Shown piece by piece: positions 7,646 to 15,877 of a stretch of DNA of 30,294 nucleotides. The translations under genes and the position numbers were made by a program. The stretch lies in IMG/VR virus record IMGVR_UViG_3300037245_001922, positions 1 to 30,294 of that record. One strand, 5' to 3'. Each line of letters begins with the position of its first letter. Within the stretch, counting starts at the first letter, position 1. This stretch comes from a virus. The notes under the pieces are model-generated. The model was not told the DNA's origin, ran no database searches, and saw only the letters and a program-made list of their open reading frames with translations.

Positions 7646-10006
7646 TTATAAGGATTCTTCTTCTTCAACTTCCACAAATAACATGGTGGATCTGCAATTG
7701 ACATGGCTTGGTGGTGACTGGCCACTCCATCCAGTTTTTCCATCAACAAAGTCAGAATCTAAATCAACAGTCTGTCCGTCAAGTCTTTTACAAATATCTG
7801 AGGTCCTGTCATCCTCATGAGTTAACCATTGCTTTTTCATTTCTAGCCCGGAGTTCTTCATTGCCAACAACTTTCCATTGTTCTCTGCTCGGTTTGTTTC
7901 TGTCCGGGCAATCATCTCGGCTCGGTTTTTTCCTACGTCAAATACTTTGGTCACTCGCGCTTTTAGCTTAGTGATCCCTTCTCCATTGATTATTCCTCTG
8001 CTTAACTCGGCCTTCAAGTCGTTTGCTACTTCCTTAGTCATGTCCTTAATATTCTCGAACGTATGGTCCTGTAAGAATTCTACGGCCTTGTTATTCATTG
8101 GGACGTTCTGGTCGATTTGCTTCTCTGATTTATCCCAACCAAAATTAAACTGGAATTTTATGACCTCATCAACAACTTTTTTGAATGTGAAAATACTAAA
8201 TATACTCTTAATTATGCCTGGAATATCATCAATGCCCTTAATCTGCAATAACTGCTCAGGTTTGCCTTGCTCTTCTAAGACTTCGAACACCTTATCTTTG
8301 TTGATTTGCAATAGGTCTATTATCTGCTTTTTAAGTTTCTTCTCAGATGGGGCAATCTCTTCTCCTGGGATTAAAACTGTTGGTGAATCGGTTGTTGTTG
8401 CCTTCTTAATATCTCCCAGCTTATTTCCCTTTGGCTTGCCAGTCATTTTGTCGCGAGTGTTTTGACTATCTCTATTAATCTTGTCAGAGTCTTGTTGTCT
8501 GGGATCACCAACATTGATGTTCGTTCCAGTTTGTGGGCTTCTCTCTCCGACATTCTTATCTCCCCATTCTACATCTTCTAGTCCTTCAGAGTTACGCACC
8601 TCATTAATTGTTTTAAGGTCTGATTCTGTCTGTAATTTATACAAGCCCCACTTCTTTACTTCTTCATCCACATCAAAAATCTTATACTTATAACGAACGC
8701 CCTCAACTCCAAACTCCGGGATTATCTCTGTATTAACATGATATTCGATTAATCTTAATAATGGATAGATGATCCTTTTCTTGGCGATGCTTGTTTGAAC
8801 TATCTGGTTTGCGCTTCCCTTTGCGTCTTCTGTGAAGCCAAGTTCTGTTGCAGTGATTCCGAATGCTCCCCATACTAGCTTTGACCACCACTTCTGGGAT
8901 TCTATTAATTCAAGCTCCTGGTTAGTGAATCCTAATCTCTCAAACTTTGGAGTCTTATTGACCATCGGTAATCTATGGGTTGCTCTCTTCCAGTTTCCTA
9001 AAGAATCTTGAACCTTTTGCTGTTGGATCCATTGCTGACCAAATGCCTTTAAATCATCACTACTTAATCCATCAAAGCCCAACACCCCTGGAGGTATTTG
9101 GTTGTCATTAAAGTATTCCAATTGAGATTCCACTGCATAAATTAATGTCTGAACCGTTTTGGCCAAAATCTCCATAGATGATCTTCCGTATAAATTGTCT
9201 GTCCGGACCTTCTTTTCAAACCACACTATTTCTCGCCTTCCGAACGGGATCGGTCTTGCGCCTGTATTAAATCCGTATTGAAAGTATGCGCCCTCTTGTT
9301 CTGCATCAACTGCATCCATTTCGGCTTGAATTGCAGGGTAGTCCATTTGTTGGGTTTGTGTTTCTCCCTCTCCTAGAATATTCCTCATTAAAATTAAGTC
9401 TGCCCTGTTCGTATACATTCCATAAGGATCCGGATTCTTTGTGAACGCCATTCCATCCCTGGCCACTATTTCGACCATCTCTCCAAACATGTTGAAAACC
9501 TTGACCATTATCCCCGAATTAAGCTCAAGTAAATCTGGCAGCATCATCCTTACAATCATCTCCCAACTCTCTTTGTTTGTGTTTGGGTTATAAAAGAACT
9601 CTTGAATCCTCTCAATATCTTTTTCCTTTCCTGGTACTTCATTGCCGGCACGATCCTCTGCAACTATTTCCCACTCAACAGAACACACCTCATCTATGAT
9701 TGCTGTCGTGCACATATCAACATAAATTGAAGCTGCTAATTGTCTAAAATAATTAAGGTCTTTGTATCTTGGATATCCAAATGGTGCACGATAGAAAAAG
9801 TTTGGGATGTATGCTTTCGGGAGGCCATCTCTAGTCTCTTCAAAAACTGTCACCACATTATCACTTTTTGGATTTCTAATAATGTTTGCTTGATTATATG
9901 GGCCTATTGGTCGTTTGCCTGCTTGTTTGCCTAGTGGCTGTAGAACTGATTCGCTACCTGATTCCCAAGGGCAATTTGAGAATAGTTGGGCAGATTTTCT
10001 TTCCAT
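7646..10006 (-). CDS. Portal protein fused to Mu F/SPP1 gp7-like head domain
   Basis: A 786-residue protein in two parts. Residues about 50-520 have portal features: YKDLNYFRQLAASIYVDM, EIVWFEKKVRTDNLYGRSS and VQTLIYAVESQLEYFNDNQI, then the WWSKLVWGAFGITATELGF and SANQIVQTSIAKKRI segments found in HK97/SPP1-type portals. After a polar linker (about 520-570), the C-terminal part (about 650-780) is a phage Mu F-like domain: RAEMIARTETNRAENNG, then KQWLTHEDDRTSDICKRLDGQ (the conserved D-R-T-x-x-C core) and PPSHVNCRS. Portal forms the DNA gate and the F-like protein is a minor head protein ejected or attached near it. Its own TATA box is 57 nt upstream. Fusion of the two is known in some viruses. 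Confidence 0.9.
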   Translation of the reverse strand: MERKSAQLFSNCPWESGSESVLQPLGKQAGKRPIGPYNQANIIRNPKSDNVVTVFEETRDGLPKAYIPNFFYRAPFGYPRYKDLNYFRQLAASIYVDMCTTAIIDEVCSVEWEIVAEDRAGNEVPGKEKDIERIQEFFYNPNTNKESWEMIVRMMLPDLLELNSGIMVKVFNMFGEMVEIVARDGMAFTKNPDPYGMYTNRADLILMRNILGEGETQTQQMDYPAIQAEMDAVDAEQEGAYFQYGFNTGARPIPFGRREIVWFEKKVRTDNLYGRSSMEILAKTVQTLIYAVESQLEYFNDNQIPPGVLGFDGLSSDDLKAFGQQWIQQQKVQDSLGNWKRATHRLPMVNKTPKFERLGFTNQELELIESQKWWSKLVWGAFGITATELGFTEDAKGSANQIVQTSIAKKRIIYPLLRLIEYHVNTEIIPEFGVEGVRYKYKIFDVDEEVKKWGLYKLQTESDLKTINEVRNSEGLEDVEWGDKNVGERSPQTGTNINVGDPRQQDSDKINRDSQNTRDKMTGKPKGNKLGDIKKATTTDSPTVLIPGEEIAPSEKKLKKQIIDLLQINKDKVFEVLEEQGKPEQLLQIKGIDDIPGIIKSIFSIFTFKKVVDEVIKFQFNFGWDKSEKQIDQNVPMNNKAVEFLQDHTFENIKDMTKEVANDLKAELSRGIINGEGITKLKARVTKVFDVGKNRAEMIARTETNRAENNGKLLAMKNSGLEMKKQWLTHEDDRTSDICKRLDGQTVDLDSDFVDGKTGWSGQSPPSHVNCRSTMLFVEVEEEESL

Positions 10007-10062
10007 GAATTTGAAGTAATGATATTCTAACCGTAATGTGAATGTTTAAATTATGTTTCCTA

Positions 10063-10073
10063 AATTTATAAAC
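10063..10073 (-). promoter_or_regulatory. TATA box upstream of the portal gene
   Basis: Minus strand GTTTATAAATT. The centre is about 60 nt before the portal ATG, which predicts a leader of about 35 nt. It lies in the 110-bp gap after the small-gene operon and likely starts late-gene transcription. Confidence 0.6.
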
Positions 10074-10116
10074 CTAGTTGTCAAATTCACTAAGCGAGTC
10101 TTGTCATCAATAATAA

Positions 10117-10467
10117 TTATTTTAAGTTATCATTCAATTCCAACTGAGCATGATATTCACAAATAGTTACCCCTAATAGTTCACAATTGCTCACGACTCT
10201 TTCATTCTTTACGGCTGAATAACCAGTCACTCTAATAATTGGTGCAACAGTAATAAGTTTCTTCTTATTTATTCTTCTACAATCAATCGACAAATCAATT
10301 ATTAAATAATTACCTTCTATTCGTGGATTAGTAGCAACCCCATAAACTTTATCAAAATCACTCTCAATAATTTGCATCTTTTTGTGTTTGAAAACAAAAT
10401 TTTCTATTGTATCTCCTACTTGGTCTTGTTCATTTAACTTGAATAATCTTATGTTCTTAAACTTCAT
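10117..10467 (-). CDS. Unknown protein, last gene of operator-1 operon
   Basis: A 116-residue protein not recognised. It looks globular and beta-rich, with two Cys-containing strands (LSIDCRRINKKK, NCELLGVTICEYHAQ). Its ATG overlaps the stop of the preceding gene (ATGA), so it is translationally coupled. It ends 50 bp before the portal TATA box. No motif indicates an enzyme. Being last in an operator-controlled operon of very small proteins suggests a host-interaction or early regulatory role. Confidence 0.7.
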   Translation of the reverse strand: MKFKNIRLFKLNEQDQVGDTIENFVFKHKKMQIIESDFDKVYGVATNPRIEGNYLIIDLSIDCRRINKKKLITVAPIIRVTGYSAVKNERVVSNCELLGVTICEYHAQLELNDNLK

Positions 10468-10685
10468 TTTCCTTTCACCATAAATTTACCCTGTGGAAGT
10501 TTCACTCTTGGAATTAAATCACATATTAATTTTGGTTCTACTCTCACTCTAGGTGGTTCATCCATAAAGCCAAAGAATATTTTTATCTTCTCCCATCTAG
10601 TTAAATTTGCTCTTTCAGAAGTGATTCCTTTCATAGCATCAAGAATCTTGGGATGAATATAAACCTTCTGGTACAAATGATTCAT
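10464..10685 (-). CDS. Unknown 73-residue protein, paralogue of 17204-17425 product
   Basis: Starts MNHLYQKVYIHPKILDAMKG and ends CDLIPRVKLPQGKFMVKGK. The protein at 17204-17425 has the same length and the same landmarks in the same order (KIYIDPKIVDAANGIT, then LMDLIPRTTHPKSTCKIEG), so the two are duplicated copies. Both sit in operons under the same 18-bp operator. No known domain is recognised. The Y-I-x-P-K-I start and D-L-I-P-R motif may mark a small family specific to this virus group. The start overlaps the upstream stop as TAATG. Confidence 0.75.
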   Translation of the reverse strand: MNHLYQKVYIHPKILDAMKGITSERANLTRWEKIKIFFGFMDEPPRVRVEPKLICDLIPRVKLPQGKFMVKGK

Positions 10686-10939
10686 TATTCACTCTCCATA
10701 ATTTTATTAATCTCTTCAAGTCCGCCCTTCAACTTTGCTAAGGTAGGACAACCAGTGAGCTCTCTCATCGATAAAAATGTTTCAATTAAAACCTTCTGAT
10801 TCCTAAGTAATAAATCAAAATTAGCAGAGGATTTTGATTTAGGCCTCTTTATTATTGTATCAGTTTCTTGTACTGGTTTAAATGTCTCGCCACCATCATA
10901 TGATATTTCATGAGTAGTTATCTCCTTTTTAACCATCAT
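10685..10939 (-). CDS. Unknown 84-residue protein, operator-1 operon
   Basis: Not recognised. The N-terminal 25 residues (HEISYDGGETFKPVQETD) look like a short beta-hairpin. The remainder is helical and ends EEINKIMESE. Its ATG overlaps the upstream stop (ATGA). No function is proposed. Confidence 0.65.
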   Translation of the reverse strand: MMVKKEITTHEISYDGGETFKPVQETDTIIKRPKSKSSANFDLLLRNQKVLIETFLSMRELTGCPTLAKLKGGLEEINKIMESE

Positions 10940-11202
10940 CCATACCTCTCAATCATTTTGGTTAGTTCTTTGATGTCTTCTTTCAATTCACTTGGTCTAT
11001 CGTCTTCTTGGACAGATGTAATATCTTGGCCATTCTCATGAAAATCTCTACTTTCTTCCCAGTATTCATGTTCCGATTCCATGTATTCCTTTAAGTTAAT
11101 TAGGAAGCTTATATGAAATTTAATATTAATCTTCTGAAAAAATTCATTGGACAATATTCTCTCTTGCCTTTCTTTCTCTAGTTCTATTATTTTACTTACC
11201 AT
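10936..11202 (-). CDS. Unknown charged helical protein, operator-1 operon
   Basis: An 88-residue, mostly helical and highly charged protein: an N-terminal helix with IIELEKERQERILSNEFF, an acidic middle (SEHEYWEESRDFHENGQD) and a C-terminal helix with LKEDIKELTKMIERYG. The start lies one base after the upstream stop. Not recognised; an interaction protein is possible. Confidence 0.65.
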   Translation of the reverse strand: MVSKIIELEKERQERILSNEFFQKINIKFHISFLINLKEYMESEHEYWEESRDFHENGQDITSVQEDDRPSELKEDIKELTKMIERYG

Positions 11203-11203
11203 C

Positions 11204-11389
11204 TTAAGTTTTATCTATAATCTCAACAATTGAATCCAATGAAATATATCTCTTCTTCCAAATTTCATCAATGTTTGTGTCAACATTTAATTTATTATAA
11301 TCTAAAACTAGGAAATTCCCTGTATGTGATAACGAAACCTCATCATCAATCTCCTCAGAGCTCTCATCCTTGTAATATATTGTTATCAT
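11204..11389 (-). CDS. Unknown acidic small protein, operator-1 operon
   Basis: A 61-residue acidic protein with alternating strand-like segments (MITIYYKDESSEEIDDEVSL cut at 20, then GNFLVLDYNKL and YISLDSIVEIID). ATGA overlap with the preceding gene. Not recognised. The compact beta pattern could be a small barrel, but this is a guess. Confidence 0.6.
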   Translation of the reverse strand: MITIYYKDESSEEIDDEVSLSHTGNFLVLDYNKLNVDTNIDEIWKKRYISLDSIVEIIDKT

Positions 11390-11586
11390 GGATTGTTCCT
11401 ATTCTTAATTATTTTTTTAATTCTTTCAAGTCTATCTTGTTTTGCTATTTCCAAACAAGCTCCTTGTTCTCCAACTATTCTTCCCAATGACATTAATACC
11501 ATTGCATGACCTCTCATAGAATTTCCTTTTTGAAAGTGGCGATCTAAATATTGAACATCATAATCTTCAATCATCTCTTGTCCCAT
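11386..11586 (-). CDS. Unknown 66-residue protein, operator-1 operon
   Basis: I chose ATG 11586, which overlaps the preceding stop as TGATG and has GGGGAG upstream; an in-frame GTG at 11595 is less likely. The protein starts MGQEMIEDYDVQYLDR and has a helical middle (MRGHAMVLMSLGRIVGEQGA) and a basic end (RLERIKKIIKNRN). Not recognised. Confidence 0.65.
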   Translation of the reverse strand: MGQEMIEDYDVQYLDRHFQKGNSMRGHAMVLMSLGRIVGEQGACLEIAKQDRLERIKKIIKNRNNP

Positions 11587-11693
11587 CAAATACACTCCCC
11601 ACAGAAATCTTCGCCATCTTTTACTTTATTACCGCAATTACACAAAACATCAACATCATATTCTTCATCATGTTCTTCATCAAATTTTTCCAT
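11586..11693 (-). CDS. 35-residue zinc-ribbon mini-protein
   Basis: An acidic N-terminus (MEKFDEEHDEEYDVDV) is followed by LCNCGNKVKDGEDFCGECI. The two Cys pairs (C-x-C-G and C-G-x-C) form a knuckle pair characteristic of zinc ribbons. It overlaps the upstream gene by 14 nt and the downstream start as TGATG, so it fits the coupled operon. Such mini-ribbons are often protein-binding. Confidence 0.65.
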   Translation of the reverse strand: MEKFDEEHDEEYDVDVLCNCGNKVKDGEDFCGECI

Positions 11694-11949
11694 CTTTCAC
11701 CTCTAGTTCTTCTTCTGTGATATTAAAAAAGTTTTTAATCCATAATATTGTGGCACACTTATTATTCATAATGTGTATATCTTCTGGAGTTATATGATTA
11801 CCCTTATTCCCAAATTCTGTATTAAATTCTTTAATCCACTTAATTGCTTCTTGTTTTAATCTCCACACTTCAATTGTTAATCCTTCTTGGCCACTACATC
11901 CACAAGTACCCCACATTTTAAAGTCTTTTAATGTTTTTAGTTTGTTCAT
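11680..11949 (-). CDS. Unknown 89-residue protein, first gene of operator-1 operon
   Basis: Starts MNKLKTLKDFKMWGTCGCSG, then two predicted helices (IEVWRLKQEAIKWIKEFN and ATILWIKNFFNITEEELEV). The ribosome binding site AGGAG lies 7 nt before the ATG. Upstream are the operator (11962-11979) and a TATA box, so this is the first gene under control of that promoter. The C-x-C near the N-terminus could bind metal with partners. Not recognised. Confidence 0.7.
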   Translation of the reverse strand: MNKLKTLKDFKMWGTCGCSGQEGLTIEVWRLKQEAIKWIKEFNTEFGNKGNHITPEDIHIMNNKCATILWIKNFFNITEEELEVKDGKI

Positions 11950-11961
11950 CGTTTTCTCCTA

Positions 11962-11979
11962 GAATATACAGGTCTATTC
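11962..11979 (-). promoter_or_regulatory. Operator copy 1 (18-bp dyad)
   Basis: Plus-strand sequence GAATATACAGGTCTATTC. Half-sites GAATATAC and GTCTATTC are inverted around a variable 2-bp centre. It lies 2 bp from the TATA box and overlaps the expected transcription start, so a bound dimer should block initiation. The same site occurs at 17620-17637 and 24931-24948. Confidence 0.75.
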
Positions 11980-11981
11980 CC

Positions 11982-11990
11982 TTTATAAAA
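11982..11990 (-). promoter_or_regulatory. TATA box of operator-1 operon
   Basis: Minus strand TTTTATAAA. The centre is about 25 nt from the inner end of the operator, which predicts a 12-nt leader holding the AGGAG ribosome binding site of the gene starting at 11949. It overlaps the end of the terminase gene. Confidence 0.65.
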
Positions 11991-11994
11991 CTTC

Positions 11995-13491
11995 CTATTC
12001 AACCAATATCCTGTCTCCGACCATTCTGACCTCTTTTCCATTGACCACCTTGGTATTGATTTCGGATTCTCCATAAACTTTGAACTTCTCGGGCTCACTA
12101 ATTGAACCGCCTTGGGCCGGGAATGCCCATGCTCCTTCGTTTGGATTAATCTCAAAATACATCCGCATCATAAGAACGTCACCTGCGTCTGTTGATCTAC
12201 TAAGTGCTGCGGTGTCATGCAGTTCCTTCTTGGTTATAACTCTAGCTTTTCCATCTTTGTCTGCGTCCATTTGTTTCATGACCTCTAAATCCTCTGTTAA
12301 TAATTCCTTGATCTTGATTGGTAGTTTTCTGTAGATTCCTATCATTCCATTATTAACATGATTTGCTAGTTCGAACCAACATTGGCTTCTTAGGTTCTTG
12401 TAATTGTCTAAGCCCTCCTCATCTGTACTCTTTTTCTTCTTTGTCAATGGTGCTGCGTTTGCTACAAACGATACGATTTCTGGCATATCTTTCTTTAGGC
12501 CAAATCCCACACCAATCGAATCTACTAAACATTGACTTCTTGGTATTTGTCTTGATGTCAAAACTTCATCAAGTCCAACCTCATCATCTACTCCCGGCTT
12601 ATCTTTTATTCCGAATGCTGATATCCCATTTGGAAATTGTAAAAACTCGGTGATAAACAAACCATCCCAAATCGACACCATACAACTATCCCTTCCGAAT
12701 CCGGACTGATCAACTATGCAATACTTCTTTCCACGCCTGGCCTCGTTTGTGTATAAATCAATAATCTTATCATATTCGAATATCTTTGTCGGGTCGTCAT
12801 CGTACTCCCAATTTCCGTTCAACAATCTCTCACGGTTCTTCTGGTCTAGCTTTTTCAAGTTATCAATATAATGCACTGAGATGAATGGGTTGTCATAAAC
12901 ACTTGCCGGCACATACGCCTTAAACGGTTCAAGCTCATCATCTCTCCATCTCTTATAAAAATCCCTATAAATAAAAGTCTTGCAAGGATTGCTCCCCATA
13001 CCTATCTTTGGGATTAATCCGAACTCATCCAATTTGAACCTCATACGACTTCTTATGATTTGGTAAGCCTGCTCGCCTATGTCACCCATCTCATCAATTG
13101 CTCCGTCCGTGTACTCAGTAGAACCTAAACTAACAAAGTCTGGATCACTTGGATAAAAAAACAAATCCTTAAGATACTCCTCACTTCCATTACTAAAAGT
13201 GATCACTGCTGATTGGGCATTGTATTTATAATCTACGCCCATCTTTAGGCCGAGTTTGCCACACACTTCAAAAAATGTCAAAAGTGTTGAGGCCTTCAAA
13301 TCCTTAAGACGCGCCCTGGCCAAAAATCCCCTAGAACCTTTGTATTGTAATCTTCGTTTTATCTGCCATAAACAAAGCGTGAACGATTTGGCTCCACCTG
13401 CAGCTCCACCTAAAAATACTTCGGTATGCTCATCATCATCAAGCGCAATAAGCATCTCATTTTGCTTTGGGCTGATTGTTAAGTTTCTCAA
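11995..13491 (-). CDS. terL: Terminase large subunit
   Basis: A 498-residue packaging motor. Residues 28-36 form a Walker A-type loop, GGAAGGAKS, with Ala instead of the usual Gly before Lys35. Walker B is GAIDEMGD (Asp133, Glu134). The RNase H-like nuclease has Asp261 (CIVDQSGFG), Asp324 (CLVDSIGVG) and a third acidic group near 435-438 (STDAGD). This set defines TerL, which cleaves and translocates DNA into the prohead. The start is uncertain. A TTG at 13491 keeps the conserved N-terminal SPKQNEML motif and overlaps terS by 35 nt. The first ATG, at 13455, follows the terS stop but would remove that motif. Confidence 0.93.
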   Translation of the reverse strand: MRNLTISPKQNEMLIALDDDEHTEVFLGGAAGGAKSFTLCLWQIKRRLQYKGSRGFLARARLKDLKASTLLTFFEVCGKLGLKMGVDYKYNAQSAVITFSNGSEEYLKDLFFYPSDPDFVSLGSTEYTDGAIDEMGDIGEQAYQIIRSRMRFKLDEFGLIPKIGMGSNPCKTFIYRDFYKRWRDDELEPFKAYVPASVYDNPFISVHYIDNLKKLDQKNRERLLNGNWEYDDDPTKIFEYDKIIDLYTNEARRGKKYCIVDQSGFGRDSCMVSIWDGLFITEFLQFPNGISAFGIKDKPGVDDEVGLDEVLTSRQIPRSQCLVDSIGVGFGLKKDMPEIVSFVANAAPLTKKKKSTDEEGLDNYKNLRSQCWFELANHVNNGMIGIYRKLPIKIKELLTEDLEVMKQMDADKDGKARVITKKELHDTAALSRSTDAGDVLMMRMYFEINPNEGAWAFPAQGGSISEPEKFKVYGESEINTKVVNGKEVRMVGDRILVE

Positions 13492-13921
13492 GTTTGATTT
13501 CCTCCACAGGCTTCACTATTAAATTGAAAATATTATCCTGATTATTATGAACATTTAGATTTTCAGCAATCTTATCCTTAAATCCATAATTCTCCATAAG
13601 CTTAGTCAAAGTCTCTGCTGTTTGATTCGATGCCTGAATAGCCTTTATTTGCTCTGCAGAGGTCCCCTTTGACTTTAATCCCTCAGTTATAGACATATTC
13701 TTCATAACACTCATAATCAACTTACGGCCCTCTATATCCATTCTCTTAAGATCAATCTTATTAATCCAAAACTGGATATCATTATAAATTACTTTAATCG
13801 TAACTCCATGCTTCTCTGCAAGTATTTTCTTTGGAACACTGTATGGACCCAATGTCTCCATGAAATCCTTTACCTCCTCACGCCTCTCAGCAGTTTCTGC
13901 TGGTGTTTTAGTTCTTACCAT
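13457..13921 (-). CDS. terS: Terminase small subunit
   Basis: A 154-residue protein directly upstream of terL. An N-terminal helix-turn-helix (about residues 25-55, with VPKKILAEKHGVTIKVIYND) is followed by a long helical region (about 60-115) suited to ring oligomerisation and a C-terminal tail ending KLEKLNNQPKAK. TerS recognises the packaging site and stimulates TerL. I chose ATG 13921; an upstream in-frame TTG at 13942 is possible but adds only seven residues. The call rests on the position next to terL plus the HTH. Confidence 0.8.
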   Translation of the reverse strand: MVRTKTPAETAERREEVKDFMETLGPYSVPKKILAEKHGVTIKVIYNDIQFWINKIDLKRMDIEGRKLIMSVMKNMSITEGLKSKGTSAEQIKAIQASNQTAETLTKLMENYGFKDKIAENLNVHNNQDNIFNLIVKPVEEIKLEKLNNQPKAK

Positions 13922-13942
13922 TTTGTAATAGATTGTAATCAA

Positions 13943-14557
13943 TTATGTTCCTAGTATGTCAAATATCATGCCACCTGTCGGAATCAATACAACCTCCTTG
14001 AGTGATAGTTCTGTTTCCTGTAATTCAGTCAATAATTTCTGCGCCTGCTCATCAGTCAACTTAAAGCTAATAAAATGAGTTCTTTTCGTGTTTTTCTTCT
14101 CATCAATAATCATTGACAAGTAACTCTCTGGCACTTGATTCACTGATTCAAGAAAGTCTGTAAGTTGTTTTTCCTCTTGTCCCAAATACTCTGATAACTT
14201 ATTGACACCGTATTCCTTTGATAATTTGATAAGGTCATAGGCGTCCTCTACTGGATTATGTGACCCTTTTATCTTATTCATGGTCTGTCTCAACAATCTC
14301 CTCTCAGAATCTGTTACATCTAGCCTATAGCACTGAATCTTCTCCATTCCAACTTCTTTTGCTGCAAGGAATCTATGCTCACCATCAATCATCAGATTAT
14401 CCTGGTTAATTAGAATTGGTTGCAACATTCCCTTCTCTTGGATCATTTTCTTTAAAGCATCCATCTTTCTTGCATCCATCTTATTAGGATTAGATTCATC
14501 TAGCCGTATCTCAGAAATATCTACATCTTCAACACTATACGTTTTTATGTTTTTCAT
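13943..14557 (-). CDS. ParB/sulfiredoxin-fold nuclease-like protein
   Basis: A 204-residue protein with an N-terminal ParB-like domain: ISEIRLDESNPNKM, MLQPILINQDNLMIDGEH and HRFLAAKEVGM, with the D-G-E-H-R core of ParB box II. A helical segment with HNPVEDAYDLIKLSKEYG and a C-terminal domain of unknown fold follow. Such proteins commonly lie beside terminase and methyltransferase genes in viruses, where they may act as DNA-modification partners, nucleases or packaging cofactors; CTP-dependent clamps are also possible. It overlaps the methyltransferase gene by 23 nt, so the two are expressed together. No ParA is present here. Confidence 0.8.
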   Translation of the reverse strand: MKNIKTYSVEDVDISEIRLDESNPNKMDARKMDALKKMIQEKGMLQPILINQDNLMIDGEHRFLAAKEVGMEKIQCYRLDVTDSERRLLRQTMNKIKGSHNPVEDAYDLIKLSKEYGVNKLSEYLGQEEKQLTDFLESVNQVPESYLSMIIDEKKNTKRTHFISFKLTDEQAQKLLTELQETELSLKEVVLIPTGGMIFDILGT

Positions 14558-15476
14558 TAAAGCCCTCCATTATACTTCTTCCAATTGCTTCAGCCATTTG
14601 TACCGGCACTGCATTCCCGATCTGCATATACATTTGTCTCATGGATCCACAGAACTTGAAATCATCTGAAAATGTTTGAATCCTAGCACACTCTCTCACA
14701 GATACTATCCTGTTATACTCCGGATGAATATATCTCCCAGACTTTGTGATTGTACATGAGAATCCATTCGATTTCAATTTCTTATTAGTAGATTTGAACA
14801 ATCCATAGTTCGATCCTTCCTTTATGTGTGAGAATCTATAATTTTGTAACTTCTTTGGCTTTTCATAAATGTGCTGCAAATCTTCAATCTCCTCATAAGG
14901 TAAATCTAGAATCTCTTTCAAGAACTTCTTTTTCTGGAACACTGGATACTTATTCTCTGCTCCAATTCTATTTCCAATAAATATTGCTCTTTGCCTTGTT
15001 TGTGGAACATTATAATTACTAGAATTCAACACCTTGGCCTCAACTTCATATCCTTCATTCTTGAACATTTGCATGATCTCTTTGAAAACACTTTCTCCTT
15101 CCGGGTTTTTCATTGATCCTATCCCTTGTACATTCTCCATCACAAAGAACTTTGGTTTTATTATACTAATGAATCTCAAATAATCTATAAATAATCTGTT
15201 TCTGTTATCATTCACGTCTCTCTTTCCTGCCATTGAAAATCCCTGACATGGCGGGCCACCAACAACAACATCAATAGTCCCTGCATACTGTTTGATATCT
15301 TTCTCCTGGATCTGTGTTATATCCTTTCCTATCAGAACTCCTTCACAATTATTCAAATGTGTATCAATCGCCGGTTGCCAAAATTCTACAAATCCCACAC
15401 ACTTGAAACCAGCATTCTCTAATCCTTTACTCATCCCTCCGCATCCAGCAAACAAATCTATAAACGTTTTTTGCAT
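14535..15476 (-). CDS. C5-cytosine DNA methyltransferase
   Basis: A 313-residue protein with the full motif order of 5-methylcytosine methyltransferases: motif I FAGCGGMS (9-16, SAM binding), motif IV GGPPCQGFS with catalytic Cys77, motif VI ENV (114-116), motif VIII QTRQR (159-163), a target recognition region (about 185-255) and motif X GNAVP near the C-terminus. It transfers a methyl group from SAM to cytosine C5. No cognate restriction endonuclease is adjacent, so it is most likely an orphan enzyme shielding viral DNA from host restriction or marking packaging DNA. The neighbouring Tad2-like gene strengthens an anti-defence reading. Target sequence cannot be read from here. Confidence 0.95.
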   Translation of the reverse strand: MQKTFIDLFAGCGGMSKGLENAGFKCVGFVEFWQPAIDTHLNNCEGVLIGKDITQIQEKDIKQYAGTIDVVVGGPPCQGFSMAGKRDVNDNRNRLFIDYLRFISIIKPKFFVMENVQGIGSMKNPEGESVFKEIMQMFKNEGYEVEAKVLNSSNYNVPQTRQRAIFIGNRIGAENKYPVFQKKKFLKEILDLPYEEIEDLQHIYEKPKKLQNYRFSHIKEGSNYGLFKSTNKKLKSNGFSCTITKSGRYIHPEYNRIVSVRECARIQTFSDDFKFCGSMRQMYMQIGNAVPVQMAEAIGRSIMEGFNEKHKNV

Positions 15477-15877
15477 TGTAATTCCCTGGCACGTTTAATT
15501 GCCTTCTCTAAATCATTAAGTTCACTCGGATGAATTACTTTCAATCCATTACTATTATAAATCTCATTAGTTCCAGCTATCAATTGAAATGATCCAAACC
15601 TGTTTTCTTCATAAATCTCCCAGTCTGTTGTCACAACAAAATCTAAAAGTGCTACAAAATGCTGAGAGTCTTCTCTTTTATTGGTATTCCAATGTTTTGA
15701 AGATAAAAAGATTTGATCAGTACCGCGACTCGTTCCTGGCGATTTGTTTTCTATATAAAGATATGATTTGCAACTAGTAAATCTCCACTTTTTCCTCATA
15801 ACCTTCTTTCCTTGCTTCATTTGCTCTACAGCCCACATGAATGATCCTTCTATATAAGAACATCCTTCTTCAACCAT
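15458..15877 (-). CDS. Tad2-like (DUF2829-type) domain protein, possible anti-Thoeris
   Basis: A 139-residue protein. I start it at ATG 15877, which overlaps the upstream stop as TAATG; a longer in-frame start at 15928 would overlap that gene by 52 nt. Residues about 12-90 carry the family landmarks: SFMWAVEQMKQGKKVMRKKW, then SYLYIENK, then DFVVTTDWEIYEEN. This matches the GKxVxRxxW and TDWE pattern of DUF2829/Tad2 proteins, known in phages as sponges that sequester the Thoeris signal 1''-3' gcADPR. The C-terminal about 50 residues (IHPSELNDLEKAIKRARE) are extra. Whether it binds a nucleotide is untested; many family members have no proven role. Confidence 0.65.
   Translation of the reverse strand: MVEEGCSYIEGSFMWAVEQMKQGKKVMRKKWRFTSCKSYLYIENKSPGTSRGTDQIFLSSKHWNTNKREDSQHFVALLDFVVTTDWEIYEENRFGSFQLIAGTNEIYNSNGLKVIHPSELNDLEKAIKRARELQCKKRL

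Noticed and set aside
7878-8465. Long plus-strand open frame opposite the portal gene
   Set aside because: It is a shadow of the portal frame, with low-complexity Ser/Leu/Phe composition and no family features. The same holds for the other plus-strand frames.
11946-12155. Minus-strand frame overlapping the end of terL
   Set aside because: It is out of frame within the conserved terminase gene, has biased Arg/Ser composition and no ribosome binding site.
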